A DNA stretch of 64,000 bases from contig NZ_VCBX02000002.1 in the NCBI RefSeq assembly GCF_005938745.2, positions 310,001-374,000 of the forward strand. Reading direction: 5' to 3'. This stretch comes from Rhodococcus sp. KBS0724. Lineage in GTDB: Bacteria > Actinomycetota > Actinomycetes > Mycobacteriales > Mycobacteriaceae. Numbering within the stretch: the stretch's first letter is position 1; each line of letters starts with the position of its first letter. This document shows positions 19,261-28,352 of this stretch, piece after piece. The position numbers and the translations under genes were made by a program. The notes beneath the pieces are model-generated. The model did not search any database, was not told where the DNA came from, and saw nothing but the letters and a program-made list of their open reading frames with translations.

Positions 19261-19649
19261 GTCGCGGGCCTGAAGACCGGTAGGCGGTTGTCTCCCAGAT
19301 CGATGAACGTGAATTCGACCTTCATACCGATGGTGACTTCGTTCGGTTCGATCTCAACGATGTTGGTCATCACTCGCGGGCCGTCGTCAAGCTGGACCAA
19401 ACCGACGACGAATGGCGCTGGCAGATCGTCGTAGGGTGAGAATTGCATGATCGAGAAGGTGTACACGGTGCCGGTGGTCGAGGTCTCAGCCCAGTCATAG
19501 TCCGCTCCGGTGCCCGGTCTCGGGTACGGCTCCCAGGCGGTACCGCCTCGGCGGGGCAGTTCGAGTCGGTCTTCCGCTGCCGCCGCCCAGTACGGTGCGG
19601 TCGAGGGGATGACGTGCGGCTGAGGACGTTTGGCGTCTACGTGAATCAT
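19257..19649 (-). CDS. DUF35-type OB-fold protein, partner of the SCP-x thiolase, without zinc-ribbon cysteines
   Basis: 130 residues. The OB fold is clear (TGTVYTFSIMQFSPYD, PFVVGLVQLDDGPRVMTNIV, VEFTFIDLGDNRLPVFRP). The N-terminal rubredoxin-like zinc ribbon normally carries two CxxC pairs. Here the matching stretch, LELPRRGGTAWEPYPRPGTG, contains no cysteine at all, so it cannot bind zinc in the usual way. The start shares its A with the thiolase stop (TGATG), as expected for obligate partners. Confidence 0.82.
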   Translation of the reverse strand: MIHVDAKRPQPHVIPSTAPYWAAAAEDRLELPRRGGTAWEPYPRPGTGADYDWAETSTTGTVYTFSIMQFSPYDDLPAPFVVGLVQLDDGPRVMTNIVEIEPNEVTIGMKVEFTFIDLGDNRLPVFRPAT

Positions 19650-20818
19650 CAGGCCCCCAATACCAGTGTTGCAGCGGACGAGAATGTTCCGCCCCAGCCG
19701 TGAACGAGTGAAATTTCCGGGTTGTCGATCTGCACACCGGGTCCTTCGCCACGCATTTGGCGTACTCCTTCGATCATCGCGAAAATCCCTCGCTTACCTG
19801 TGTGGTTCGACGACAAACCGCCGCCGTCGGTGTTGATGGGCAGCGATCCTCCGGCCGAAATGGCGCCTGAGGCAACGAATTCGCCGCCTTCACCCTTCGC
19901 ACAGAATCCCAGATCTTCCAACGCCAGCAGGACGGTGATGGTGAAGGCATCATAGAGCTGAGCTACGTCGACATCGGCGGGCGTGATGCCAGCCATGCTC
20001 ATCGCACGTGGGCCGGAGATGGCGGCGGGAGTGAGCGTGACCGGGTCCATGCGGTTCATGTGGATCCGTGAGATGGCGGATCCGAAACCGAGGATGGGCA
20101 CCGGTTTGGTCTTGAGGTCTTTAGCGCGCTCGGCGCTGGTGATGACCACAGCGCCACCGCTGTCGGTGACGACACAGCAGTCGAACTTGTGCAGCGGATC
20201 GGCGATGGAGCGTGAGGTCAGGACGTCCTCCACGCTCAAGGGGCTGCGGAAGCGGGCATCTGGGTTGTTTGCCGCGTTCTCGCGGCACGTCACTGCAATC
20301 TGGGCGAGTTGTTCTGGTGTGGTGCCGAATTCGTGCATGTGACGTCGGGCGATCATCGCGTAGTTGCTGACCACCGATCCAGCGTAGGGAACTTCGAATT
20401 CCCCGGGGCCGAGTGGATAGCTCAGGGTGTTGAGGTCGGGAATCGGCAGTGGCCACCACCGCGGACACGCAGCGTGGGAGACGACGACGACCTCGGCGAG
20501 GCCTGCGGCGATAGCTGCGGCGGCGCGTCCGGCTTGCGCGATGTACGAGCAACCACCAATGTCGGTGGAGTCGAAGTACGTCGGCTGGATACCGATATAT
20601 TCGGCGACCTCGATGATGTTTTCGACGGCGCCGCCTTCGGCGACATCGCCTGCGGTGGTGCAGAATCCGTCCACGTCGGAGAGTTCGAGACCGGCGTCGT
20701 GCAGTGCAGCTGTGACGACCTCGGCCTGGATTTCGAACGGGTGGACGCCATCGGCTTTGCGTCGTGGGCTTTCGTAGGCGCCGACAATGGCGGCCTTACC
20801 GCTTAGTGATGTAGCCAT
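19649..20818 (-). CDS. SCP-x-like thiolase (lipid-transfer protein family)
   Basis: 389 residues. Thiolase-superfamily features are the nucleophile region FDSTDIGGCSYIAQAGRAA (Cys near residue 90), DSGGAVVITS, AQLYDAFTITVLLALEDLGF and the C-terminal HGWGGTFSSAATLVLGA with the catalytic-loop His. Such thiolases need a DUF35 partner and usually cleave bulky or branched beta-ketoacyl-CoAs. First gene of a six-gene operon: thiolase, DUF35, MaoC, SDR, ADP-forming ligase, GntR. Confidence 0.9.
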   Translation of the reverse strand: MATSLSGKAAIVGAYESPRRKADGVHPFEIQAEVVTAALHDAGLELSDVDGFCTTAGDVAEGGAVENIIEVAEYIGIQPTYFDSTDIGGCSYIAQAGRAAAAIAAGLAEVVVVSHAACPRWWPLPIPDLNTLSYPLGPGEFEVPYAGSVVSNYAMIARRHMHEFGTTPEQLAQIAVTCRENAANNPDARFRSPLSVEDVLTSRSIADPLHKFDCCVVTDSGGAVVITSAERAKDLKTKPVPILGFGSAISRIHMNRMDPVTLTPAAISGPRAMSMAGITPADVDVAQLYDAFTITVLLALEDLGFCAKGEGGEFVASGAISAGGSLPINTDGGGLSSNHTGKRGIFAMIEGVRQMRGEGPGVQIDNPEISLVHGWGGTFSSAATLVLGA

Positions 20819-20833
20819 CGGTATCCTCTCAAA

Positions 20834-20844
20834 TTGCGCAACAA
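20834..20844. promoter_or_regulatory. TTGCGCAACAA box upstream of the thiolase operon
   Basis: A variant of the TTGTANAACAA box, 15 bp before the thiolase start. It differs from the consensus in the centre, so it is the weakest member of the set. Confidence 0.4.
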
Positions 20845-20983
20845 TGGGACAATTATAGGTGGTGGGACCGCGCCGTGTCTAGGGAGGCATGATCGGGCAA
20901 TATCTGTGTTGTAGTGCTGAAACTCCAAAATTTGGTAGTCGTAATCACACGTGGCGAGCATTCAAATATCGGTGGGAGTTCGG

Positions 20984-21865
20984 CTACTTGTGAGCCAGTC
21001 CCGGTCGGATCGCTGGCTCGATGAACCCGTGTCGACCACCAGATGCTCCGTGGTAAGCGGCTGGTGTGGATGCGGTCCATTGTTCGAGGAGAGAAGGGGC
21101 GAGGTCGAAGACCTCAACGCGGATGGGGTTGCAGATCGGTTCGGCGCCGGCGTCGGGGCCCCATAACGGCACGCTGAGGTCACCGCCGGGGCAGGTCGAA
21201 GCTGCGACGAGCAGATCGGTTTCGGCGAGGAGTTCGAAGTAGTCTCCTGGCTGAGCCGGGCATGCCTTCATGTAGTAACGCTCGTCGTCGTGCATGAGCC
21301 CGGTTACCTGGAAGACGTTGATCACGTCGTGGACATCGAGCTCGGTAAGACCGTATGGAGCCACTGCCCGAGTGAGGTTGGAGTGGCAGTGGAAATCGTA
21401 GGAGCTGTCCGAGAGGACGGTGCTGACGTACGGATCGCACCGGGTTCCGAGTAGATCGTGACATCCAGCGCCATCGTCGTCGAGCCCGTAGTTCAGCGTA
21501 TCTGCGACAACTGTGGCCAATGGGCGCAGATACGGAAGGTTCGACCAAAGCCGGGCACCGACACCGACATGCGCTCCGTAGAATTGTCGAGTCCGTGCGG
21601 CCCAGAATCGTTCTCGGGGATTATGGAGGCTCCACAGGTTGACGTCGAGAACCTGTGGTCCTTCGTGTGTAGTGAATCGGATGACTGATCCCGCGGGCGC
21701 TACGAATGCCGCCCCGCTGCGCACCGGAATCACGAAATTTTCGCGTTCCTGTCTGGCCGATAGATCGAGTCCTATGGGACCGTAGATCTTCGGATCGACT
21801 GTCAACGGAGAGTCGATCCCATCTGCGACATACGACGGTGTGGGGTGAATCCGGGTCTTTTCCAT
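20984..21865 (-). CDS. DUF1989 / urea carboxylase-associated family protein
   Basis: 293 residues. The conserved core runs from VPAPAGSVIRFTTHEG-like text near residue 53 through VLDVNLW, RERFWAARTRQF, CHSNLTRA and DVINVFQVTGLMHDDERYYMKACPA, with Cys/His residues typical of this metal-binding-looking family. Family members sit with urea carboxylase or aminomethyltransferases and act in urea, guanidine or related nitrogen metabolism; the reaction is not settled. GAAGGAGAG precedes the ATG. Single gene with its own TTGTATAACAA box. Confidence 0.85.
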   Translation of the reverse strand: MEKTRIHPTPSYVADGIDSPLTVDPKIYGPIGLDLSARQERENFVIPVRSGAAFVAPAGSVIRFTTHEGPQVLDVNLWSLHNPRERFWAARTRQFYGAHVGVGARLWSNLPYLRPLATVVADTLNYGLDDDGAGCHDLLGTRCDPYVSTVLSDSSYDFHCHSNLTRAVAPYGLTELDVHDVINVFQVTGLMHDDERYYMKACPAQPGDYFELLAETDLLVAASTCPGGDLSVPLWGPDAGAEPICNPIRVEVFDLAPSLLEQWTASTPAAYHGASGGRHGFIEPAIRPGLAHK

Positions 21866-21896
21866 ATGAGCTCTCCTTCTGTGGCAACCTTAAAGA

Positions 21897-21907
21897 TTGT
21901 ATAACAA
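21897..21907. promoter_or_regulatory. TTGTATAACAA box upstream of the DUF1989 gene
   Basis: It lies 32 bp before the start codon. Its reverse complement is identical to the box before the acyl-CoA dehydrogenase at 3341-3351. Confidence 0.6.
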
Positions 21908-21964
21908 CTCTACGATTTTGTAATCGAGCTGAGGATTGTTTCTTCGAAATTTGGGCGGTGGTCA

Positions 21965-21996
21965 CCGCAGGCGGACTCGGCGGAGTCTGCCTGCGG
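21965..21996. other. 14-bp stem with tetraloop
   Basis: Arms 21965-21978 and 21983-21996 pair with one G-T around GGCG. There is no T run on either side. It could be a protein-binding or RNA hairpin in the 340-bp gap between the DUF1989 promoter and the group II intron, a gap in which I see no gene. Confidence 0.5.
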
Positions 21997-22205
21997 CGGA
22001 TCGGAATTGTTGGCATCCCCGTGTGCAGTACGAGGGCATCTCTCGCAATTATTAATGTTGTTGAGTATAAGCACATTTGGATATTCTCATGGCGAAAAAT
22101 TTATTTCGCCGCTTGTATTCGTCGGAGGCGCTTACGGATCGCCGAATTATGCTGGAGTAGTTGGAATTTCGTGTTGCCGACGGTTGAAAACTGGTTCTGG
22201 CCTAA

Positions 22206-24386
22206 TTTCCGTTTGCGCCGTGAGGCGCTGTGATTCGAGTGGAGGTGAGAGACCTTCGCCGCTGACCTGTCGTAGCAGGTCGGTGGAGCCGAGGGCAGCC
22301 TGATCCGGGTGGTGCCGGGGAGGGTAGGAGCAGCCCTGACAACGCCGGGACGTGGCTAGTACTGCCAGATGGTGCGGGTCCGGCAAGCGAGATGGAGAGG
22401 AGTACGCGAGGAACCAGCGTCATTACGTCCCTCAATGGGCCGCTTGCTTGAACCTGGCGGATCGGGGCAGGATGCGGTGCGCACCCACCGAGATTGGTGG
22501 GGAACTTCTGGGTTGGTTTATGGAAGCCGAGCTGGAGGCCACGAGGAAGGTCTACGGCGTACTCGTGAGCGATGCCGCAGGGACACAGCTGGACTCCTAC
22601 TTCGTCGAGCGAATCACAGTGAACACGGGAACCGCCTGTCACGGCTCCCGACTTGGCGGGCAGCCAGCTCGCCGGGCCGGGATAGACGCATCGACCGTCG
22701 AACGTGTCGGGTGGGGCGGAGTCGCTGTAGTAGTCCGAGGCCGGGAAAGCCGGCCACATGGCGAAGGGCGGCAGCGGTTTTGAGAAGGGCGGAGACTGTA
22801 ATGCCGAAAGATGCGCCACCGAACGGTGACGCCACGTCCGAGTCGGTCCCTGCGGGACCTTCTCGGCGGGTATCTTCAGATGCAGGCCAAGCTTCACTGT
22901 TGGGCGGCGGCCGAGCCTGGCCGCCGGTTCGACGACCTGTTCAACCTTGTGCACGACCCGGCGACGCTGATCGTGGCGTTCGACCGGGTCGCGGGCAATC
23001 GCGGAGCAATGACTCCTGGCGTCGACGGTATGACTGTCGTCGACGTCGAGGAACACGTCGGGATTCCGGGGTTTGAAGAACGACCTACGCGCCAGCTTGA
23101 AGGATGGTTCGTTTTGGCCGTTACCGGTGCGGGAGAGAATGATTCCGAAGCCGGGCGGGGTCGGGGAAGGTGCGCCGTCTCTTCGATACCGACGGTGGCG
23201 GACCGGGTCGTTCAGGCCGCGCTCAAGTTGGTGCTGGAACCGATCTTCGAGGCCGACTTCGAGCCGGTCTCTTACGGGTTCCGGCCCCACCGGCGGGCGC
23301 AGGACGCGATAGCCGAGATTCACTACTACGGCACCCACGGTTATCGCTGGGTGCTGGATGCGGACATCGAGGCGTGTTTCGATCGGATCGAGCACGTCGC
23401 CTTGATGGATCGTGTCCGGTTGCGGATCAAGGACAAGCGGGTCCTGGCGCTGGTCAAAGCGTTCCTGAAGGCCGGGGTTCTCACCGAACTCGGCGATCGA
23501 CGGGACACCACGACCGGCACGCCTCAGGGCGGCATTCTGTCGCCGTTGTTGGCCAACATCGCGCCCGTGTGCTCGACGAGCACGTGATGGCGACGTGGAA
23601 GCCGGGCGGCACGATGTCCACCGAGGGCAAGCGGGCATATCGTCGCCGAAAAGGGTCACCGACGTGGCGGCTGGTCCGCTACGCCGACTTTGTCGTCCTC
23701 GTCCGCGGAACCGAAGACGACACGAAGGCGATGCGGGAACAGGTCGGCGAGGTCCTCGCACCGATGGGTCTGCGGCTCTCTCCGGAGAAAACCCAGGTGC
23801 GAAACCTCAGCGACGGGGTCGACTTCTTGGGATTCCACATCCGGTGGCGTCGCAAGCGAGGCTCGGACAAGTGGTTCGTCTACACCTTCATCGGTGACCG
23901 GCCCATCCGGTCGTTGAAGGTGAAAGTCCGTGCCCTGACCAATCGGCAGTCGCAGCTGAGTTTGGAGTACGTGATCGTGTGGCTCAATCAGATTCTGCGC
24001 GGCTGGTCCAACTACTTCAAGCATGCCGTGGCGAAGGGTCGCTTCACCGCGCTGCAACACGTTGTGTGGCAGCGGGTGATTCGGATGCTGCAAACCCGGC
24101 ATCGCTGGGGGTGAAACGATATTCGCCGCCGATACACCACCGGTGATGGGCGGTGGTTGCCTATCACGGCGGCGGACGGGACGGTGTTGTTCGACATGGC
24201 CAGCGTGGCGGTCACCCGTTATCGATGGCGCGGCAACACGATCCCCAACCGATGGACGACCCTGCGGACAGCCTGACGGCAGAGACCGTGGAGAGCCCGT
24301 TGCGTCGATAGGTGCACGGCGGGTTCGGCGAGAGGTCCGGGGAAACGGGGTGGGAGCAATCCTGTCACCGCGCCCCGGGCCTACTC
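22206..24386 (+). mobile_element. Degenerate group II intron
   Basis: About 2.2 kb. A structured 5' leader of roughly 600 bp precedes a reverse transcriptase/maturase reading frame. The 3' end carries a domain V-like hairpin (GAGCCCGTTG pairing across to CGGCGGGTTC near 24294-24331), then a GC-rich domain VI-like hairpin ending near CTAC at 24384. Both ends are approximate, and the usual GTGYG 5' consensus is not clean (GTTTGCGC). The coding frame is broken, so the intron is probably dead. Confidence 0.7.
22811..24276 (+). pseudogene. Group II intron reverse transcriptase/maturase, broken
   Basis: RT blocks are visible: VAGNRGA(M)TPGVDGM, KDGSFWPLPVRERMIPKPGG (in another frame), PTVADRVVQAALKLVLEPIF, SYGFRPHRRAQDAI, DADIEACFDRI and TGTPQGGILSPLLANI. 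After another frameshift near 23565 comes RYADFVVLV, which should read YADD: one catalytic Asp codon is deleted in frame. The maturase domain (GWSNYFKHAVAKGRF) and an HNH-like tail (VTRYRWRGNTIPNRW) follow in yet another frame. At least three frameshifts plus the catalytic loss make it inactive. Confidence 0.85.
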
Positions 24387-25094
24387 AGCGATCAGTTTTG
24401 AATACGTCAGCCGCTGAGGAGTATTCATCTGTCTCAGCTTGTGAAGCCGCCCTTGTCTCAAGTGGTGTGTATTCGCGGGTCTTCGTCTCATTTTCAGGCG
24501 ATAACGGCAGACGCGAGACGAGGGGGTGCCGTAGATGGGCCGAGGCTGGGCTGGCAGACAGCTCGTCGAGGGCCTCGTGCGCGAGCGGTACTCGCCCGCC
24601 GGTGAGGTCCGGCAAGACCGTGGCGACAGATTTCTTGGTCAGCGAGCGCGTCGCGGTGATGTGGTGCTCGGTGGTGGCGACGTTGCGGCGCAGCGCTTGT
24701 AGGCCCGGAACGAGAGGGCCTGTGGGACCCGGTACCTCGTCGAGGCGCTTGTCGATCAGGCGCCGTGCGCATTCGCCGGGTGTGGGTGGTCGGGATCGCT
24801 GCAGTCGGCGCAGAGCGGACGCTCTGTGGTGCCGGAAACGATGGCATCATCACGGCTGTAGACCGAGCACGCGGCCAACCTGCGCTGGCAGTCGTGACAC
24901 CACGGAAGTCCCGTGATTCGCGATGTGCCGCAGGGTGTTTCCTGTCTGCAAATACTGCGTATTGCCGGCAACCGTGTTGGACAGCTCCCGCAGAGCGGGC
25001 ACTGGGGTGTTCGGGTGCAGACAGCACGGCGGCGCCCGCAGTTAATGCAGGTTTCAAGGTTGTCCGGATCAGTGATCAGGCAGTTCGGGCACAA
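24385..25094 (-). pseudogene. Zinc-ribbon tyrosine recombinase/integrase fragment
   Basis: The minus strand starts with a run of CxxC pairs (CPNC, CINC, CPLC, CHDC, CADC) arranged as repeated zinc ribbons, the N-terminal region of a family of large actinobacterial site-specific recombinases. In another frame the text continues as LPDLTGGRVPLAHEALDEL and ends at 24385 before any catalytic domain. At least one frameshift and a 3' truncation are present. It marks an old integration or plasmid region. Confidence 0.65.
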
Positions 25095-25289
25095 CGGTCG
25101 CCCGTTACTGTCGCCGGTGGCGGGCTCACGCGTGTCACCCCGCGATTGAATGTGCGGTGACCGACGAGAAATATCATTCCCGTACCGTCTTCATGTTATT
25201 GCCAGTTCAACGCGCTTTTTGTTCGTTCTGGCTCGGCGACGGACCAGTGGGTGTGATCGCTTGTGCTCGCTGTGTGATTTCTGGCCGGA

Positions 25290-25682
25290 GTGTCGAGAGC
25301 ACTGCTCACTTTTGTGCGGTACGGTGCCGATGTGTTGATCCTCGCATGGTCCATATATGTCCTTCTCTTCCTTCTCGAGCTTGTAACGCTTGTGGCGATC
25401 GGCACTTACGTCTGGTCGCAGAGTGGCAGCATACGTCGTCGCGTGGTGTCGACTGCTGTTGTCGTTGTGGCAGTCATGGTGGTGTGGGCGGTCTTCGCCT
25501 CGCCTGAAAACCCAGTCGATAATCCGTGGGTTACAGGCGTGGTCAAGGTTGTTGTTTTCGCGGTGGCGGCAGCGGCAGTATGGGCGTTGTTCGGTCGGGT
25601 GCGCGCACTTACGTTTACGGGCGCGGTGGTGTTGATCAATGGTTTTGCGCTCGTTCCGGTGATCCGTGAGGCGGTGGGTTGA
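25290..25682 (+). CDS. DUF2568 (YrdB-like) small membrane protein
   Basis: 130 residues, four hydrophobic spans. The layout fits DUF2568: FLLELVTLVAIGTYVW in the first span, WAVFASPENPVDNPW between spans 2 and 3 (family: WG.F.AP..P), then VVKVVVFAVAAAAVWALFG. GTG start with weak ribosome site; an internal GTG at 25331 is possible. Function unknown. It stands alone between mobile elements. Confidence 0.6.
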   Translation: MSRALLTFVRYGADVLILAWSIYVLLFLLELVTLVAIGTYVWSQSGSIRRRVVSTAVVVVAVMVVWAVFASPENPVDNPWVTGVVKVVVFAVAAAAVWALFGRVRALTFTGAVVLINGFALVPVIREAVG

Positions 25683-26320
25683 GCCTTGGCGATGGTGGTC
25701 GGGGAAGTGGCATGCGGGGCACGGTGATCGCGAAGGTCGGTGCCGGGGTTTGAGGGGTGTGTGGTGGGTGGATCGGGCGTGGTCAAACTTCGGGTGTTGG
25801 TGGGTCGGTTGGTCTTCTACGTGCTTGTCTGGTGCATCATGCTTTCATGGGTTGGGAGATTGTCGAATCCGTTTTCTGTTCAATGGGTTTCGAAGGATAT
25901 GACGAGTACGAATTCGTTGGCGTCGTTTGGAGGGTGTCAGATAATTTGTGTAAGAGCGACGTCGCGGGCGGGGCCGGCGGCGTTGCGCGGCGTCGGTGAA
26001 TACTTCGAGGTGGATGCGGGCTGATGACTTGGATGGCCGATGGCCCTGGCCTGCTACTGCGGCGGTTCGGCCGCTCGTCTGGAGCGGTGATCAAAATGCC
26101 GCTTTCGATGAGGGTGTTCGCGGGCACTGTAGATGAGGCTCATTCACTGGTTGACGGGCATTCCGCCGATGGCTAGGCTTGTGTCAACACGACAGGCCCG
26201 CTTCTCGCGACGAGACGCGGGTCTGTTCTCTATTCCCAGCCCTTAGAGCCGGTGGATCAGGAAGTTGAGTGTGACAGCTCCGGAGAGCAATTACGCCAAG
26301 CCGTTCCTGACGGTGCCCGA
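25683..26320. other. Gene-free stretch before the IS256 element
   Basis: About 640 bp. I see no coding signal with a usable start and no clear repeat. Confidence 0.45.
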
Positions 26321-27773
26321 GAGAAATGATCAGAACTTGTGGATCACGTGAAAGCGTACCTTCCCGGAAGATGATCTGCAAGGAATCGAAAATTCTGATC
26401 AAGACCAGCGCGCCAACGCTGGCGGGAAGGTACGCCCGTGCTCACGGTAGTACACGAGAACGGCCAGTCCAACAGACGACAGCGGGCGGTCGCTGCTCGA
26501 CGAGATCGTCCGCGACGGCGCCCGGAAAATGCTTGCCGCAGCACTGCACGCGGAGGTTGCCGCCTACATCGAACAGTTCGCCGACCACCTCGATGAGAAC
26601 GGTCGCCGCCTGGTGGTCCGCAACGGATACCACACAGAACGCGACGTCCTGACCGCCGCCGGCGCGGTCAACGTGAAAGCTCCCCGGGTCAACGACAAGC
26701 GTCTCGAACCGGAAACAGGTGAACGTCAACGGTTTTCGTCGGCGATTCTGCCGGCCTGGGTGCGCAAGTCCCCGCAGATGAACGAGGTCCTGCCACTGCT
26801 CTATCTCCACGGCCTCTCGACCAGCGACTTCGGGCCTGCATTGGAGCAATTCCTCGGAACCGGCGCAGGACTCTCACCGGCCTCGATCACCCGGCTGACG
26901 ACTCAGTGGCAAGACGAAGCCAAGATTTTCCAGGATCGGGACCTCTCCGGAACCGACTTCGTGTACCTGCGGGTCGACGGGATCCACCTCAAGGTGAGGC
27001 TCGAGCAGGAGAAGCTGTGTCTGTTGGTGATGATCGGTGTCCGCGCGGACGGACGGAAGGAACTCGTCGCCCTCGCCGACGGCTACCGCGAGTCGACGGA
27101 GTCTTGGGCGGATCTGTTGCGCAGTTGTCGCCGGCGCGGCATGGCCGCTCCTGTCCTGGCGGTCGGCGACGGAGCCTTGGGGTTCTGGAAGGCATTGCGG
27201 GAGGTGTTCCCCGAAACCCGTGAACAACGGTGCTGGTTCCACACGCAATCCAATGTTCTTGCCGCGCTGCCGAAATCTGCACACCCAGGCGCGCTCGCGG
27301 CGATGAAAGACATCTATATGGCGGAGGACATCGACAAAGCGCAACTGGCGATCAAGGCCTTTGAACTCGACTACATCGCGAAGTACCCGAAAGCAGTCGC
27401 CAAGATCACCGACGACATGGATGTACTGCTCGAATTCTACAAGTATCCGGCCGAACATTGGGTGCATCTGCGCACCAGAAACCCCGTCGAATCCACCTTC
27501 GCCACAGTGCGATTGAGAACCAAGGTAACCAAAGGACCCGGATCCCGTGCCGCCGGACTCGCCATGGCCTACAAGCTGATCGACGCCGCACAAGCGCGTT
27601 GGTGTGCGGTCAACGCACCACATCTGGTTGCGCTCGTGCGGGCCGGCGCGGCCTTCCACAAAGGCAAACTACTCGAACGACCCGCCGACATCACGCCGGA
27701 ATCAACACCGGAACAAGAAGGTTCAACCGGAGCGGAGGTCGCCTGACTGATCCACAGGTCTTGACAATATCTC
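26321..27773 (+). mobile_element. IS256-family insertion sequence
   Basis: Imperfect terminal inverted repeats of about 26 bp sit at 26321-26346 and 27748-27773; both contain TGTGGATCA when read inward. The only gene is an IS256/mutator-type transposase. Exact ends and target duplication could not be fixed by eye. Confidence 0.78.
26529..27746 (+). CDS. IS256-family transposase, N-terminus out of frame
   Basis: 405 residues with the mutator-type DDE layout: first Asp in YLRVDGIHLKV, second in VLAVGDGALGFWKALREVFPE, the CWFHTQSNVLAALPK block, and Glu in RNPVESTFATVRLRTKVTKG. The usual N-terminus is present upstream from 26438 (VLTVVHENGQSN, then TTAGGR, then SLLDEIVRDGARK) but falls in three successive frames, so two small indels separate it from the main frame. 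The product shown lacks about 30 residues and the copy may be inactive. Confidence 0.85.
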   Translation: MLAAALHAEVAAYIEQFADHLDENGRRLVVRNGYHTERDVLTAAGAVNVKAPRVNDKRLEPETGERQRFSSAILPAWVRKSPQMNEVLPLLYLHGLSTSDFGPALEQFLGTGAGLSPASITRLTTQWQDEAKIFQDRDLSGTDFVYLRVDGIHLKVRLEQEKLCLLVMIGVRADGRKELVALADGYRESTESWADLLRSCRRRGMAAPVLAVGDGALGFWKALREVFPETREQRCWFHTQSNVLAALPKSAHPGALAAMKDIYMAEDIDKAQLAIKAFELDYIAKYPKAVAKITDDMDVLLEFYKYPAEHWVHLRTRNPVESTFATVRLRTKVTKGPGSRAAGLAMAYKLIDAAQARWCAVNAPHLVALVRAGAAFHKGKLLERPADITPESTPEQEGSTGAEVA

Positions 27774-28352
27774 TACCGGGGGACGGTACCACGGTGGTAC
27801 GTACCGTTCTGCGCGGTCGCCGACATCTTGGGCGCAGCAGCCATTTTCGTGGCCATCCTGTTGATCTGAGGAGACTCAACCGGGTTGTGAGGCAGAAGAT
27901 TTCAGTATCTCGACAACTCGCAAGATGGTGGCACGTGAATGCCGGAGGTCCCCGCTCGCCCCGGAATTGCTGCGAAGACGATCGCGGGTGAGTAGAGAAC
28001 CCTCGCACGAATCGCGTGGCTGTATCCGTCGAACACCTGCGTGCCGCTCGGCTCGTCACACCAACGCGGGCGGCTTGCTCCGATGGATCACGTCGAAGGC
28101 CTTCGACATCGGTAACCGACGCAAGAATGTTCGCATACGCCCGTCAACGAGGACGCCCCGCTGTGGCAAACAGGTGGGCGCGGGTGAAGACGTTGTCGCA
28201 CCAGGCGAATTCGCATGCACGGTCGGGCCTTACCGACTGCACGCGCACTGAGATGTCACCGCCGGAACGATCTCGCAGGCACGTACTTGTCATTGAGCGA
28301 GCCTGCGGACGCCGAAAAGTCACATTCGAAGCGGCCACATCGTCCTATAAGT
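27774..28352. other. Gene-free stretch after the IS256 element
   Basis: About 580 bp without a supportable gene. A small hairpin (ACGGTAC/GTACCGT, 27783-27807) lies just outside the IS end. Confidence 0.4.

Noticed and set aside
22202..23761. 519-residue open frame on the minus strand
   Set aside because: It runs antisense to the group II intron and its maturase; its composition is high-GC shadow text with no family likeness.
22206..25094. Group II intron inserted inside the recombinase gene
   Set aside because: The sequence left of the intron does not continue the recombinase, so a simple insertion is not supported.
27783..27807. ACGGTAC/GTACCGT hairpin after the IS256 element
   Set aside because: Stem of only seven pairs and no T run; no gene ends there that needs a terminator.
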